Source: Comamonas sp. JUb58
Lineage (GTDB): Bacteria; Pseudomonadota; Gammaproteobacteria; Burkholderiales; Burkholderiaceae_C
Assembly (NCBI RefSeq): GCF_004364775.1
Contig: NZ_SOAL01000003.1
Coordinates: 223,814 to 287,813 of the forward strand
Direction of reading: 5' to 3'
Length of the DNA stretch: 64,000 nucleotides
Each line of letters starts with the position of its first letter. Positions within the stretch are counted from its first letter, which is position 1. This document shows, piece after piece, positions 36,199-43,542 of this stretch. A program made the translations under genes and the position numbers. The notes beneath the pieces were generated by a model. It was not told the DNA's origin. It made no database searches and saw only the letters and a list, made by a program, of their open reading frames with translations.

Positions 36199-36435
36199 AT
36201 GAGAATTTTTCCGATAGTGATGTATTTGCTTTCATCTGTGTATATTTTCTTGAGTATTTATAATTCTCAATATCAATTAATCGGAAATGCTTTTCAGATT
36301 TCCTTGTTATTCTGCTTATTATATGATCATGGATATAATATTTATTATAAAAAAGGACGCAGAGCGGTGTTTTTAATAAATTACATCATTCCTTTTATTT
36401 TGGTTTTTTGTATATTTGTTAAAAGTGAGCTGTAG
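36199..36435 (+). CDS. Small membrane protein D, orphan immunity-like
   Basis: A 78-residue protein with hydrophobic segments at about residues 4-20, 28-41 and 58-73, and the motif LLYDHGYNIYYKKGRRAVFL matching B and C. No toxin tip lies next to it in the window, so it may be an orphan copy kept against tips met from kin. A weak purine-rich ribosome binding site (GGGAAGCTG) precedes the ATG. Upstream of the gene, at about 36060-36083, a hairpin CGCCTAA/TTAGGCG is visible. AT-rich. Confidence 0.6.
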   Translation: MRIFPIVMYLLSSVYIFLSIYNSQYQLIGNAFQISLLFCLLYDHGYNIYYKKGRRAVFLINYIIPFILVFCIFVKSEL

Positions 36436-36610
36436 CGATGCGTCTAAAATGATTGTTGTATTCAGTTGAGTGGCGAAGATAGCAGCTTGCGAATAATCCG
36501 ATGCACATCGATCGCTGGGGCGCAAAGTGTCGAGAACATCACTCCGCACAATGGCACGTATGCAGATCTCTGCCCTATAGTTCTGCCAATGCCCACTCCG
36601 CCCCACCACC

Positions 36611-37546
36611 ATGCCCCTGCTCGACAGCCAACACGCCGATGAACTCAGCGCCTTGCTGGCGGTGTTCGATGCCGGCTCCTTTGTCGCGGCGGCTGCGCAG
36701 TTGCAGCGCCACCCGACGGTGCTGTCGCGCCGGCTGAGTGCGCTGGAGGCACGGCTGGGGATCCGGCTGCTGGAGCGGTCCACGCGCCAGCTGCGATTTA
36801 CCAGTGAGGGCCAGCATTTTGTGGCCCAGGTGCGCGAGGCCATGGCCTTGCTGGACCAGGCGCAGCGCCAGGCCAGCGAAGCCGCAGCCGTTGTGCGCGG
36901 GTCGCTGCGGCTGTCCTTGCCAGCTAGCATGGGGCGGCGCTGGCTCAGCCCCATGGTGGCGGGGTTTGCCAAGGCCCATCCGCAGGTGGTGTTGGATGTG
37001 GTCTATGCCGAGCGCTTTGTGGACATCATTGGCGAGCACTTTGATGCGGCGATCCGCATCGGGTCGCTGGCCGACAGCAGCCTGGTGGCGACGCGGCTGT
37101 GCGACCACCGGCGCCTGGTCTGCGCCGCACCCAGCTACCTGGCCGAGCAGGGCTGGCCGCATACGCCGCAGGATCTGGCCCAGCACCGCTGCCTGGGCTT
37201 TACCGGGCTGCGCAGCTATCCGCAGTGGCAGTTCTCGCGTGGGTCCGAATCCTGCCTGGTCAGCATCCGCGCCAGCATGGTCAGCAATGACAACGAGGCC
37301 CTGCTGGTGGCCGCACGCCAAGGCCTGGGCATCATCGCAGGCGGTGATTGGTTGCTGGGCCCCGAAGTGGCGGCCGGCCATTTGCAGGAGGTATTGCCGC
37401 AGTGGCAGCTGCAGGCCGATGCCGGCATCTACCTGGTGCGGCCCTCCAGCCAGTGGAGCAGTGCCGCATCCAGCGCCTGGCGCGACTGGGTGATTGCGCA
37501 TTTTGCGCAGGGCGCGCCTTGGCGCGCGGCGGCAGGCGCTGTTTGA
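36611..37546 (+). CDS. LysR-family transcriptional regulator
   Basis: A 311-residue LysR-type regulator. The N-terminal winged helix runs from about residue 10 to 70: LSALLAVFDAGSFVAAAAQL, then HPTVLSRRLSALEARLG, the standard DNA-recognition helix, and RLLERSTRQLRFTSEG. A linker helix and two effector-binding lobes follow (residues 90-300), including AIRIGSLADSSLVATRL. GC-rich and compact, it marks the right edge of the AT-rich toxin array. Its target genes are not obvious, since hpnE is convergent and closely placed. Confidence 0.9.
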   Translation: MPLLDSQHADELSALLAVFDAGSFVAAAAQLQRHPTVLSRRLSALEARLGIRLLERSTRQLRFTSEGQHFVAQVREAMALLDQAQRQASEAAAVVRGSLRLSLPASMGRRWLSPMVAGFAKAHPQVVLDVVYAERFVDIIGEHFDAAIRIGSLADSSLVATRLCDHRRLVCAAPSYLAEQGWPHTPQDLAQHRCLGFTGLRSYPQWQFSRGSESCLVSIRASMVSNDNEALLVAARQGLGIIAGGDWLLGPEVAAGHLQEVLPQWQLQADAGIYLVRPSSQWSSAASSAWRDWVIAHFAQGAPWRAAAGAV

Positions 37547-37553
37547 ATCCTGA

Positions 37554-38867
37554 TCAGGCCAGCGCGTGGGCGGCGGCGATGCCGCTGCGTACTGCGCCTT
37601 CCAACGTGGCCGGGTAGGGCCCGTCGATGTAGTCGCCGCAGGCCAGCAGGCCGGGCGCAATCAGCATGCCGGGGCGCTGCATGCCGGGGGTACAGGCAAA
37701 GGTGGCGCGCTTTTCCACCACGGTTTTGAGGGGCTGCAAGGCCAGGCCCAGCTGGGCTTGTGCCTGGGCGAGGACCTGCTGCTCGATCTCGGCGCGGTCG
37801 CCCTCGCTGGTGCTGATGACAAAGGCCAGGAGGCCGGCAGGGTCGCCCAGCTGGGCACGGTCAAACACAAACTGTGCGGGCTGGCTGGGGCTGCTGTGCA
37901 GCGCCAACCAAGGGGCATGCAGGCTATGGCCCTGGGCATTGGGAGCCGGGTTCCAGGCGTAGACGGTGGCAATGGCGGTGTGCGTCAGGCGCTCGGCGTC
38001 GTCGGCCCAGGCCAGGGCCTCGGCGTGGTCGTTGGATGGATGGGCGAAGGCTGCATGCACCAGGCGCGCCGCCTCCCAGGCCGGGCAGGCCAGCAAGACC
38101 TGGTCATAGTGCTGGCCCTGGATCTGCCAACCGGCACCGGTCTGTACCAACTGCGGCACCCGGCTGCCCAGATGGCAGTCATGGCCCCGGGCCTGCAGCC
38201 AACTGGCAGCGGCAACGGGGAAGAGCTGGCCCAGGTCCACCAGCGGCAGCCAGAAGTGCGAGCCCTTGTCGACCGCGAACAGGCTGTCTTGCAGCACGCG
38301 CAAAAACACCTGGCCGCTGGCCTGGTGCAGAGGAGTGTTCAATGCGGAGATGCACAGCGGGTCAAAAAACTCGGCCAGCAGGCGCGGGGGCAGGCCGGCG
38401 CAGAGATCGGCCACACTGGCCTGTGGCGCGCAGCGAAAGCCCTGGCGCTGCCAGGCAGCGGCCCGGCGCAGCAGATGCAGCCGCTCCAGCAAGGACCAGC
38501 CTTTGGCCGTGGCGATGCCGATCAGCGCATCCCAGGGCGGGGATCTGTCGGGAAAACGGATGCCCCGGCCATCGGGGTAGCGCATGGCCAGTGGCCTTTT
38601 GATGAAGGAGGCATCGGTGCTGACCCCCACCCGCTCCATCAGCGCGCGGCAGGCGGTGTAGGCGCCAATCAGAATGTGCTGGCCGTTGTCGACCGTGATC
38701 TCTTCGCCGCTGGGCAAGGCCAAGGCCAGGCCGCGCGCGCGGCCGCCCCAGTGCGCTGAGGATTCCCAGACCGTCACTTGGTGGGCGCTGGCCGAGGCGA
38801 GCTCGACGGCGGCGGCCATGCCGGCCCAGCCGCCACCGACCACGGCGATGCGTTGGCTGCTGGCCAC
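37554..38867 (-). CDS. hpnE: Hydroxysqualene dehydroxylase HpnE
   Basis: A 437-residue flavoprotein of the amine-oxidase/phytoene-desaturase fold. The N-terminal FAD-binding motif is AVVGGGWAGMAAAVELA, followed by the substrate-domain pattern of HpnE (GGRARGLALALPSGEEI, DNGQHILIGAY), and a C-terminal FAD region with LLACGDYIDGPYPATLEGA. It converts hydroxysqualene to squalene in the HpnCDE route to squalene and hopanoids. It follows hpnD after one base, so the two are co-transcribed. The partner hpnC lies 7 kb away, beyond an inserted block. Confidence 0.92.
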   Translation of the reverse strand: MASSQRIAVVGGGWAGMAAAVELASASAHQVTVWESSAHWGGRARGLALALPSGEEITVDNGQHILIGAYTACRALMERVGVSTDASFIKRPLAMRYPDGRGIRFPDRSPPWDALIGIATAKGWSLLERLHLLRRAAAWQRQGFRCAPQASVADLCAGLPPRLLAEFFDPLCISALNTPLHQASGQVFLRVLQDSLFAVDKGSHFWLPLVDLGQLFPVAAASWLQARGHDCHLGSRVPQLVQTGAGWQIQGQHYDQVLLACPAWEAARLVHAAFAHPSNDHAEALAWADDAERLTHTAIATVYAWNPAPNAQGHSLHAPWLALHSSPSQPAQFVFDRAQLGDPAGLLAFVISTSEGDRAEIEQQVLAQAQAQLGLALQPLKTVVEKRATFACTPGMQRPGMLIAPGLLACGDYIDGPYPATLEGAVRSGIAAAHALA

Positions 38868-38868
38868 C

Positions 38869-39711
38869 TTACATGCGGCCCAGTGCCTGCATGCGCCAGG
38901 CCAGCCAGAGCTTGCGCAGAGGGGTCAGGCTCACGCGCTGGTGCAGCACCTGGAACTTGTCCTGCTCGATCTCGCGCAGCAGGGTGCGGTAGATGCTGGC
39001 CATCATCAGCCCGGGCTTCTGCGCGCGGTAATCGGCCTGCGGCAGCAGGGCCAGTGCTTCGTCATAGAGCTGGTGGGCGCGCTGGGCTTGAAAGCGCATC
39101 AGCGCCTCGAAGCGGTCCGAGTACTTGCGGTTGAGAATCTCGTGCGCCTTGACATCGAACTGCTGCAGCTCGTTGACGGGAAGGTAGATGCGGCCGCGCA
39201 TCGCGTCCTCGCCCACATCGCGGATGATGTTGGTGAGCTGGAACGCCAGGCCCAGCTTGTGGGCGTACTGCGTGGTTTGCGGGCTGGTCTGGCCAAAGAT
39301 GCGGGCTGCTACTTCGCCCACTACGCCTGCCACCAGGTGGCAGTAGCGCTGCAGGCCCGGAAAATCCAGGTAACGGGTTTGCTCCAGGTCCATCTGGCAG
39401 CCTTCGATCACCGCCAGCAGGTGCTCGGCCTGGATGGAGAAGGCGCTGGCATGGGGCATCAGCGCCTGCATGACCGGGTGGCTGGGCTGGCCGGCAAAGC
39501 TCTTGCGGACCTCGCTCTGCCACCAGGCCAGCTTGGTCGCCGCCACGCCCGGGTCGCTCACCTCGTCGACGACATCGTCGACCTCTCTGCAAAAGGCATA
39601 AAAGGCGGTGATCGCTGCACGCCTGTCCTTGGGCAGAAAGAGAAAGGCATAGTAAAAGCTGCTGCCTGAGGCTGCGGCCTTGTTTTGAACATACTGCTGG
39701 GGCGTGGTCAT
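38869..39711 (-). CDS. hpnD: Presqualene diphosphate synthase HpnD
   Basis: A 280-residue squalene-synthase-fold enzyme. The first Asp-rich motif, REVDDVVDE (D45, D46, D49), binds the diphosphate via magnesium. The second is RDVGEDAMRGRIYLP (D165, E168, D169), with the RIYLP extension typical of HpnD. It condenses two farnesyl diphosphates to presqualene diphosphate. It is followed one base later by hpnE on the same strand. HpnD is distinguished from HpnC by the LAWWQSEVRKSFAGQPSHPV segment and by pathway context. Confidence 0.93.
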   Translation of the reverse strand: MTTPQQYVQNKAAASGSSFYYAFLFLPKDRRAAITAFYAFCREVDDVVDEVSDPGVAATKLAWWQSEVRKSFAGQPSHPVMQALMPHASAFSIQAEHLLAVIEGCQMDLEQTRYLDFPGLQRYCHLVAGVVGEVAARIFGQTSPQTTQYAHKLGLAFQLTNIIRDVGEDAMRGRIYLPVNELQQFDVKAHEILNRKYSDRFEALMRFQAQRAHQLYDEALALLPQADYRAQKPGLMMASIYRTLLREIEQDKFQVLHQRVSLTPLRKLWLAWRMQALGRM

Positions 39712-40040
39712 AAGCGCCGTATTGTCCCATGGGCCAGAGGCCCGGGAAGATTACCCCGGCGACAGATTCTCAAGTCATCGCAGCGCCTTGCTGTGGATCT
39801 ATGCTGGGCCTCGCCATCTGGGTCGAATTGGCACCAAGACCGGGGGTGAGCGCTTGCACAGCTTTGTTGACATTGGCGCAGTCAGGGCTGGCCGAGTGCC
39901 AGAAAACTCCGGATTCCTCAACAAATTCAATCCACTGCTTCCATGCGTCTGGCCCTTGGCGGGGTTTGGTCGCGGCTATGGAAGTCTTTTGTTGCAATAG
40001 TTGTTAGATATTGACATCCTGCGCTCCATATAATCGCGGT
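39712..40040. other. Intergenic region upstream of the ncRNA candidate
   Basis: About 330 bp with no convincing gene. A TATAAT box lies at 40029-40034, with no properly spaced -35. A TTGACA at 40011-40016 is only 12 bp away and so is not a partner. A 75-codon minus-strand frame (39770-39997) starts with TTG and lacks a ribosome binding site; it is not annotated. This region also holds the promoter of the divergent hpnD. Confidence 0.5.
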
Positions 40041-40195
40041 CGCCAACGAGGCACAAGGGAGGTGCATACCGCCAGGGCGTTCAGACCAAAGCCAACAAGA
40101 AGTCTGGGCACCCACGCCATGGGCGGCATGCGCGGAGGAAGGATGCAGGCACCACGATTGACGGGGTGTCTGCAACCGGTCTTTCTGCTTTTTTA
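40041..40195 (+). ncRNA. Candidate structured RNA of about 155 nt
   Basis: Starting some 7 bases downstream of TATAAT (40029-40034), the sequence has nested pairings. These include GCATACCGCC with GGCGGCATGC (one mismatch), and an inner hairpin GGCGT/ACGCC and CAGAC/GTCTG. A strong hairpin, GCAGGCACC (40145-40153) with GGTGTCTGC (40165-40173), is followed by a T-rich run ending TTTTTT at 40189-40194. It encodes no clear protein. The two ends can also fold as a long imperfect rod. I cannot assign it to an RNA family; 6S RNA is one to test. It could instead be a leader of the two-component operon. Confidence 0.45.
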
Positions 40196-40208
40196 AATCT
40201 GCGGGTTG

Positions 40209-40242
40209 CGGGCTGATCACCATTGAGGGGTCAGCCCGTTTT
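40209..40242 (+). terminator. Intrinsic terminator upstream of the QseB-like regulator
   Basis: An 8-bp stem, CGGGCTGA (40209-40216) with TCAGCCCG (40231-40238), is followed by TTTT. It lies downstream of the structured RNA candidate and 52 bp before the response regulator. It either ends the RNA transcript or acts as an attenuator for the regulator gene. Confidence 0.7.
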
Positions 40243-40293
40243 CCTTCTGGGCCTGTTTCCCATCACGTTATTGGCCGCTTGCATAATGCAGCC

Positions 40294-40977
40294 ATGCGCA
40301 TACTCCTGGTAGAAGATGATCAGATGATTGGCGAAGTGGTGCTGGATGCACTGCGTGCCGAATCCTGGGCGGTGGATTGGGTCAAGGACGGGGCGATGGC
40401 GCAGACGGCGCTGGCGACGGCCGGCTATGACCTGGTGCTGCTGGACCTGGGCCTGCCCAAGGTGGATGGGCTGCAGGTGCTGCGCGAGATGCGCGCGCGC
40501 CAGGTCCGCATTCCGGTGCTGGTGGCCACGGCGCGTGATGCCATCGCCGAGCGGGTGGCGGGGCTCGACGCCGGCGCCGACGACTACATCATCAAACCCT
40601 ATGACCTGGACGAGCTGCTGGCGCGCATCCGTGCGCTGCTGCGCCGTGCCAGCGGCCGGGCCGAGCCCGAGTACTGCTGGGGCCAGGTGCGCCTGGTACC
40701 CGCCTCGCGCGAGGCCTTTGTGGCCGGGCAGCCAGTGCAGCTGTCTGCCCGCGAATGGGCGGTGCTGGAGCCCTTGATCGCCCGGCCTGGCCGCGTGCTT
40801 TCGCGCGCGCAGCTGGAAGAAAAGCTCTATTCCTGGCGCGATGACATCAGCAGCAATGCGGTCGAGGTCTACATCCACGGGGTGCGCAAAAAGCTGGGTG
40901 CCGATCTGATCCAGAATGTGCGCGGCCTGGGCTACCTAGTGCCGGTCGAGTCGCTGCCCACCGGGGTGGCACCTTGA
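40294..40977 (+). CDS. OmpR-family response regulator (QseB/PmrA-like)
   Basis: A 227-residue regulator; the ATG at 40294 starts MRILLVEDDQMIGEVVLDAL. The receiver domain has the acidic pair near residues 8-9, the phosphoacceptor Asp in LVLLDLGLP, and Lys in YIIKPYDLDELLA. The winged-helix domain includes LSAREWAVLEPLIARPGRVLS, the QLEEKLYSW segment and NAVEVYIHGVRKKLG, which are QseB/PmrA-subfamily signatures. It is coupled to the kinase that overlaps it by four bases (TTGA). A tandem CTTAG-type site at 45211-45227, upstream of the HtrA gene, is a candidate target. Confidence 0.9.
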   Translation: MRILLVEDDQMIGEVVLDALRAESWAVDWVKDGAMAQTALATAGYDLVLLDLGLPKVDGLQVLREMRARQVRIPVLVATARDAIAERVAGLDAGADDYIIKPYDLDELLARIRALLRRASGRAEPEYCWGQVRLVPASREAFVAGQPVQLSAREWAVLEPLIARPGRVLSRAQLEEKLYSWRDDISSNAVEVYIHGVRKKLGADLIQNVRGLGYLVPVESLPTGVAP

Positions 40978-42311
40978 GCAAGCCGCTGTGGACGCGGCGG
41001 CCTTTTTCGCTGCGTGCGCGGCTGATCTGGGCGCTGCTGGCCGTTGTGGTGGTGGCCGCGGGCCTGCAGGCCGTCAGCATCTACCGCACGGCGCGGGCAG
41101 AGACCGAGGCGCTGTTCGATGTGCAGATGCAGCGCATTGCGCTGGCGCTGTCGGCCGGGCTGGCTTCCGAGGTGGCCTCGGATGCGCTGGCCGATCCGCA
41201 GGCCAAGGCCCAGGACATGATCGTGCAGATCTGGCGCTCGGACGGCATCATGCTCTACCGCTCCAGCAATTCCCGCCTGCTGCCCCAGGTCGCCGTGCTG
41301 GGTTTCAGCGATGCACGTGCCCATGGCGTGGCCTTTCGCATCTACGCGCTGCAGACGCCGACCCAGGTGATCCAAGTGGCGCAAGAGGCGGCATCGCGCG
41401 GCCAGATGGCCGGCAATGTGGCCTTGCGCTCCATCGTGCCGGTGCTGCTGCTGGCCCCGCTGATCATGCTGGTGGTGTGGTGGGTGGTGGCCCATACCTT
41501 GGCGCCGTTGGCGCGCACCCGCGAGCAGCTGGCGGCGCGCCAGGCCGATGATTTGTCGCCGCTGGCGGATGCCGATCTGCCGCTGGAAGTGCAGCCCCTG
41601 GTGCAGGAGATGAACCTGCTGCTGGCGCGTTTGCAGGCCGCCTTTGATGCGCTGCAGCGCTTTGTGGGCGATGCCGCCCATGAGCTACGCACCCCCCTGG
41701 CGGCTCTGCGGCTGCAGGTGCAGGGCCTCGCCCGCGCGCCCGATGATGCTGCGCGGCGCGTGGCCAGCGAGCGGGTGATGGCGGGCATCGACCGGGCCAC
41801 GCGCATGGTCGAACAACTGCTGCACCTGGCCCGCCAGGAGGCCGGGCAGATGCAGGCAGCGCCTGCGCAGCCCGTCGCGGTGGCGGCGCTGTGCGAGATG
41901 GCGGTGGATGAGCTGCAACCGCTGGCCCAGCAGGCTGGCTTGACCCTGCAGCACGAACTGGACGAGACCCTGGAGCCCGTGCAGGGCCAGGCCGATGCGC
42001 TGGGCCTGCTGCTGCGCAACCTGCTGGAAAACGCGCTGCGCTACACCCCCGCCGGTGGCCAGGTGCGCTGCCGCTGGTACCGCGATGCAGAGGGCCAGCA
42101 GGTGCTCAGCGTCGAAGACAGCGGGCCCGGCGTGGTCCCCGAAGAGCGCGAGCGGGTGCTGGACCGCTTCTACCGCGTGCCCGGCACCACCGCGCATGGC
42201 AGCGGGCTGGGGCTGGCGATTGTCAGCGCGGTGGCACGCCAGCACGGCGCGCAGCTGCTGCTGGATGCGTCGGAGGAGCTAGGCGGTCTGCGCGTGCGGG
42301 TCATCTTCTAA
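40974..42311 (+). CDS. Sensor histidine kinase partner of the QseB-like regulator
   Basis: A 445-residue kinase starting with a TTG that overlaps the regulator stop, so it is translationally coupled. There are transmembrane helices at about residues 18-36 and 155-180, with a periplasmic sensor domain between and a HAMP-like linker. The H-box is FVGDAAHELRTPLAALRLQVQ, with the phosphoacceptor His near residue 238. N, G1 and G2 motifs follow (NLLENALRYTP, VEDSGPGVV, HGSGLGLAI). QseC/PmrB-like by architecture and pairing. The signal is unknown. Confidence 0.88.
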   Translation: MSKPLWTRRPFSLRARLIWALLAVVVVAAGLQAVSIYRTARAETEALFDVQMQRIALALSAGLASEVASDALADPQAKAQDMIVQIWRSDGIMLYRSSNSRLLPQVAVLGFSDARAHGVAFRIYALQTPTQVIQVAQEAASRGQMAGNVALRSIVPVLLLAPLIMLVVWWVVAHTLAPLARTREQLAARQADDLSPLADADLPLEVQPLVQEMNLLLARLQAAFDALQRFVGDAAHELRTPLAALRLQVQGLARAPDDAARRVASERVMAGIDRATRMVEQLLHLARQEAGQMQAAPAQPVAVAALCEMAVDELQPLAQQAGLTLQHELDETLEPVQGQADALGLLLRNLLENALRYTPAGGQVRCRWYRDAEGQQVLSVEDSGPGVVPEERERVLDRFYRVPGTTAHGSGLGLAIVSAVARQHGAQLLLDASEELGGLRVRVIF

Positions 42312-42433
42312 GAGCCACTAATACGACCCTTGATACGTCGTTGCAAAGCCTTGCCGTACTACTGTACTGCCTGCGGCTTTGCGTCTAGTCTCAACCGCAA
42401 ACCTGTGGTTTGCTGGGTCGTCTTAGCGGCTCT
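42311..42433. repeat. Large palindromic intergenic element with three nested hairpins
   Basis: A 19-bp arm at 42311-42329, AGAGCCACTAATACGACCC, pairs with 42415-42433 (17 of 19 positions). Inside are GCAAAGCC (42343-42350) with GGCTTTGC (42375-42382), and GCAAACC with GGTTTGC (42397-42403, 42407-42413). The result is a compact three-hairpin cruciform, typical of non-autonomous intergenic repeats. It may also end or stabilise the upstream two-component message. Whether it recurs in the genome cannot be seen here. Confidence 0.6.
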
Positions 42434-42566
42434 GAGCGCAAATGGCGCAAACTGATTCGTTGTAAATATCAGCTTATTCAATCTGCGAACTTCTAGGGTT
42501 AGCAGGGGGAGGGGGCCGTCGGTAGCTAGGGGATAAAGGAGCGCATAAGAACCTCAGGAGACCGGC

Positions 42567-43535
42567 ATGAACCCGTGGAGCATCGCGCTCAGTGCAGCGC
42601 TGTTGGGGGTGTGGGGCGCTGCAGCGCATGCCCAGCCCAAGGCTTTTCCGCAGCAGCCCATCAAGCTGGTGGTGGGCTACTCACCAGGTGGCTCGGTCGA
42701 TATCGTGGCGCGGCAGTACGGACAAAAGCTCTCCGAGCTGCTGGGCCAGAGCGTGATTGTCGAGAACAAGGCCGGCGCCAGCGGCACCCTGGCCGCCAAT
42801 GCGGTGAAGAACGCAGCGCCCAATGGCTACACCCTGTACTTTGTCGCCAGCCCCACGATCAGCATCACCCCGGCGGTGACGAGCACCAGCTTTGACCCGG
42901 TGGCAGACTTCTCTCCCATCGGCTCGGTGGTCAAGTACACCAATGTGCTGCTGGTGGGCGCGCAGTCGCCGTTCAAGTCGCTGCAAGAGCTGCTGGCCTT
43001 TGGCAAGGACCATCCCGGCCAGCTGACGTATGCCTCGGCAGGCAATGGCTCGTCCAACCACCTCTCGGGCGTGTTGCTGGCCAAGTACGCGGGCATCACG
43101 ATGACGCATGTGCCCTTCAAGGGCAATGCACCGGCCATGGCCGAGCTGATGGCCAACCGCGTCTCGATCCTGTTCGACCTGAACACGACGGCGGTCACGC
43201 AAGTGCAGGGCGGCGGCGTGCGCGCGCTGGCGCTGACATCCCCGGTGCGCAACCCGCAGCTGCCCCAGACGCCGACGATGGCTGAGTCCGGCTACCCGGA
43301 CTTCAATTTCGAAGGCTGGATCGGCCTGCTGGCGCCCGCCAAAACGGCACCCGAGGTGGTCGAGGCGCTGGCCCAGGCCAACCAGAAAATCCTGGCCGAT
43401 GCCCGCTTTGTTGCCGACATGGAGCGCTCGGGCTATGCCATCGACCCGGTCAGCACCGCCGATCTGAAAAAACGCATTGCCAGCGACTACGACTTCTTCA
43501 AGCAATTGGCCCCGGACGTTCAGGCCAGCCAGTAA
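42567..43535 (+). CDS. Bug-family substrate-binding protein
   Basis: A 322-residue extracytoplasmic binding protein with a signal peptide (MNPWSIALSAALLGVWGAAA, cleavage after AHA near residue 24). The mature start is FPQQPIKLVVGYSPGGSVDI, the Bug/TctC substrate-loop motif, with further GASGTLAANAV and an HLSGVLLAKYAGI segment. Bug proteins are numerous in Comamonadaceae and Alcaligenaceae. They bind carboxylates or related small acids for TTT transporters or signalling. No TctAB permease is next to it. It sits directly before a ThDP enzyme, which suggests a shared substrate. Confidence 0.88.
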   Translation: MNPWSIALSAALLGVWGAAAHAQPKAFPQQPIKLVVGYSPGGSVDIVARQYGQKLSELLGQSVIVENKAGASGTLAANAVKNAAPNGYTLYFVASPTISITPAVTSTSFDPVADFSPIGSVVKYTNVLLVGAQSPFKSLQELLAFGKDHPGQLTYASAGNGSSNHLSGVLLAKYAGITMTHVPFKGNAPAMAELMANRVSILFDLNTTAVTQVQGGGVRALALTSPVRNPQLPQTPTMAESGYPDFNFEGWIGLLAPAKTAPEVVEALAQANQKILADARFVADMERSGYAIDPVSTADLKKRIASDYDFFKQLAPDVQASQ

Positions 43536-43542
43536 ACCCACC

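Noticed and set aside
39770..39997. A 75-codon minus-strand frame in the hpnD upstream region
   Set aside because: It starts at TTG with no ribosome binding site and has no recognisable family; the evidence is too thin for a gene.
40011..40034. TTGACA and TATAAT as a matched promoter pair
   Set aside because: The spacer is 12 bp, far from the usual 16-18. Only the TATAAT is kept as a possible -10.
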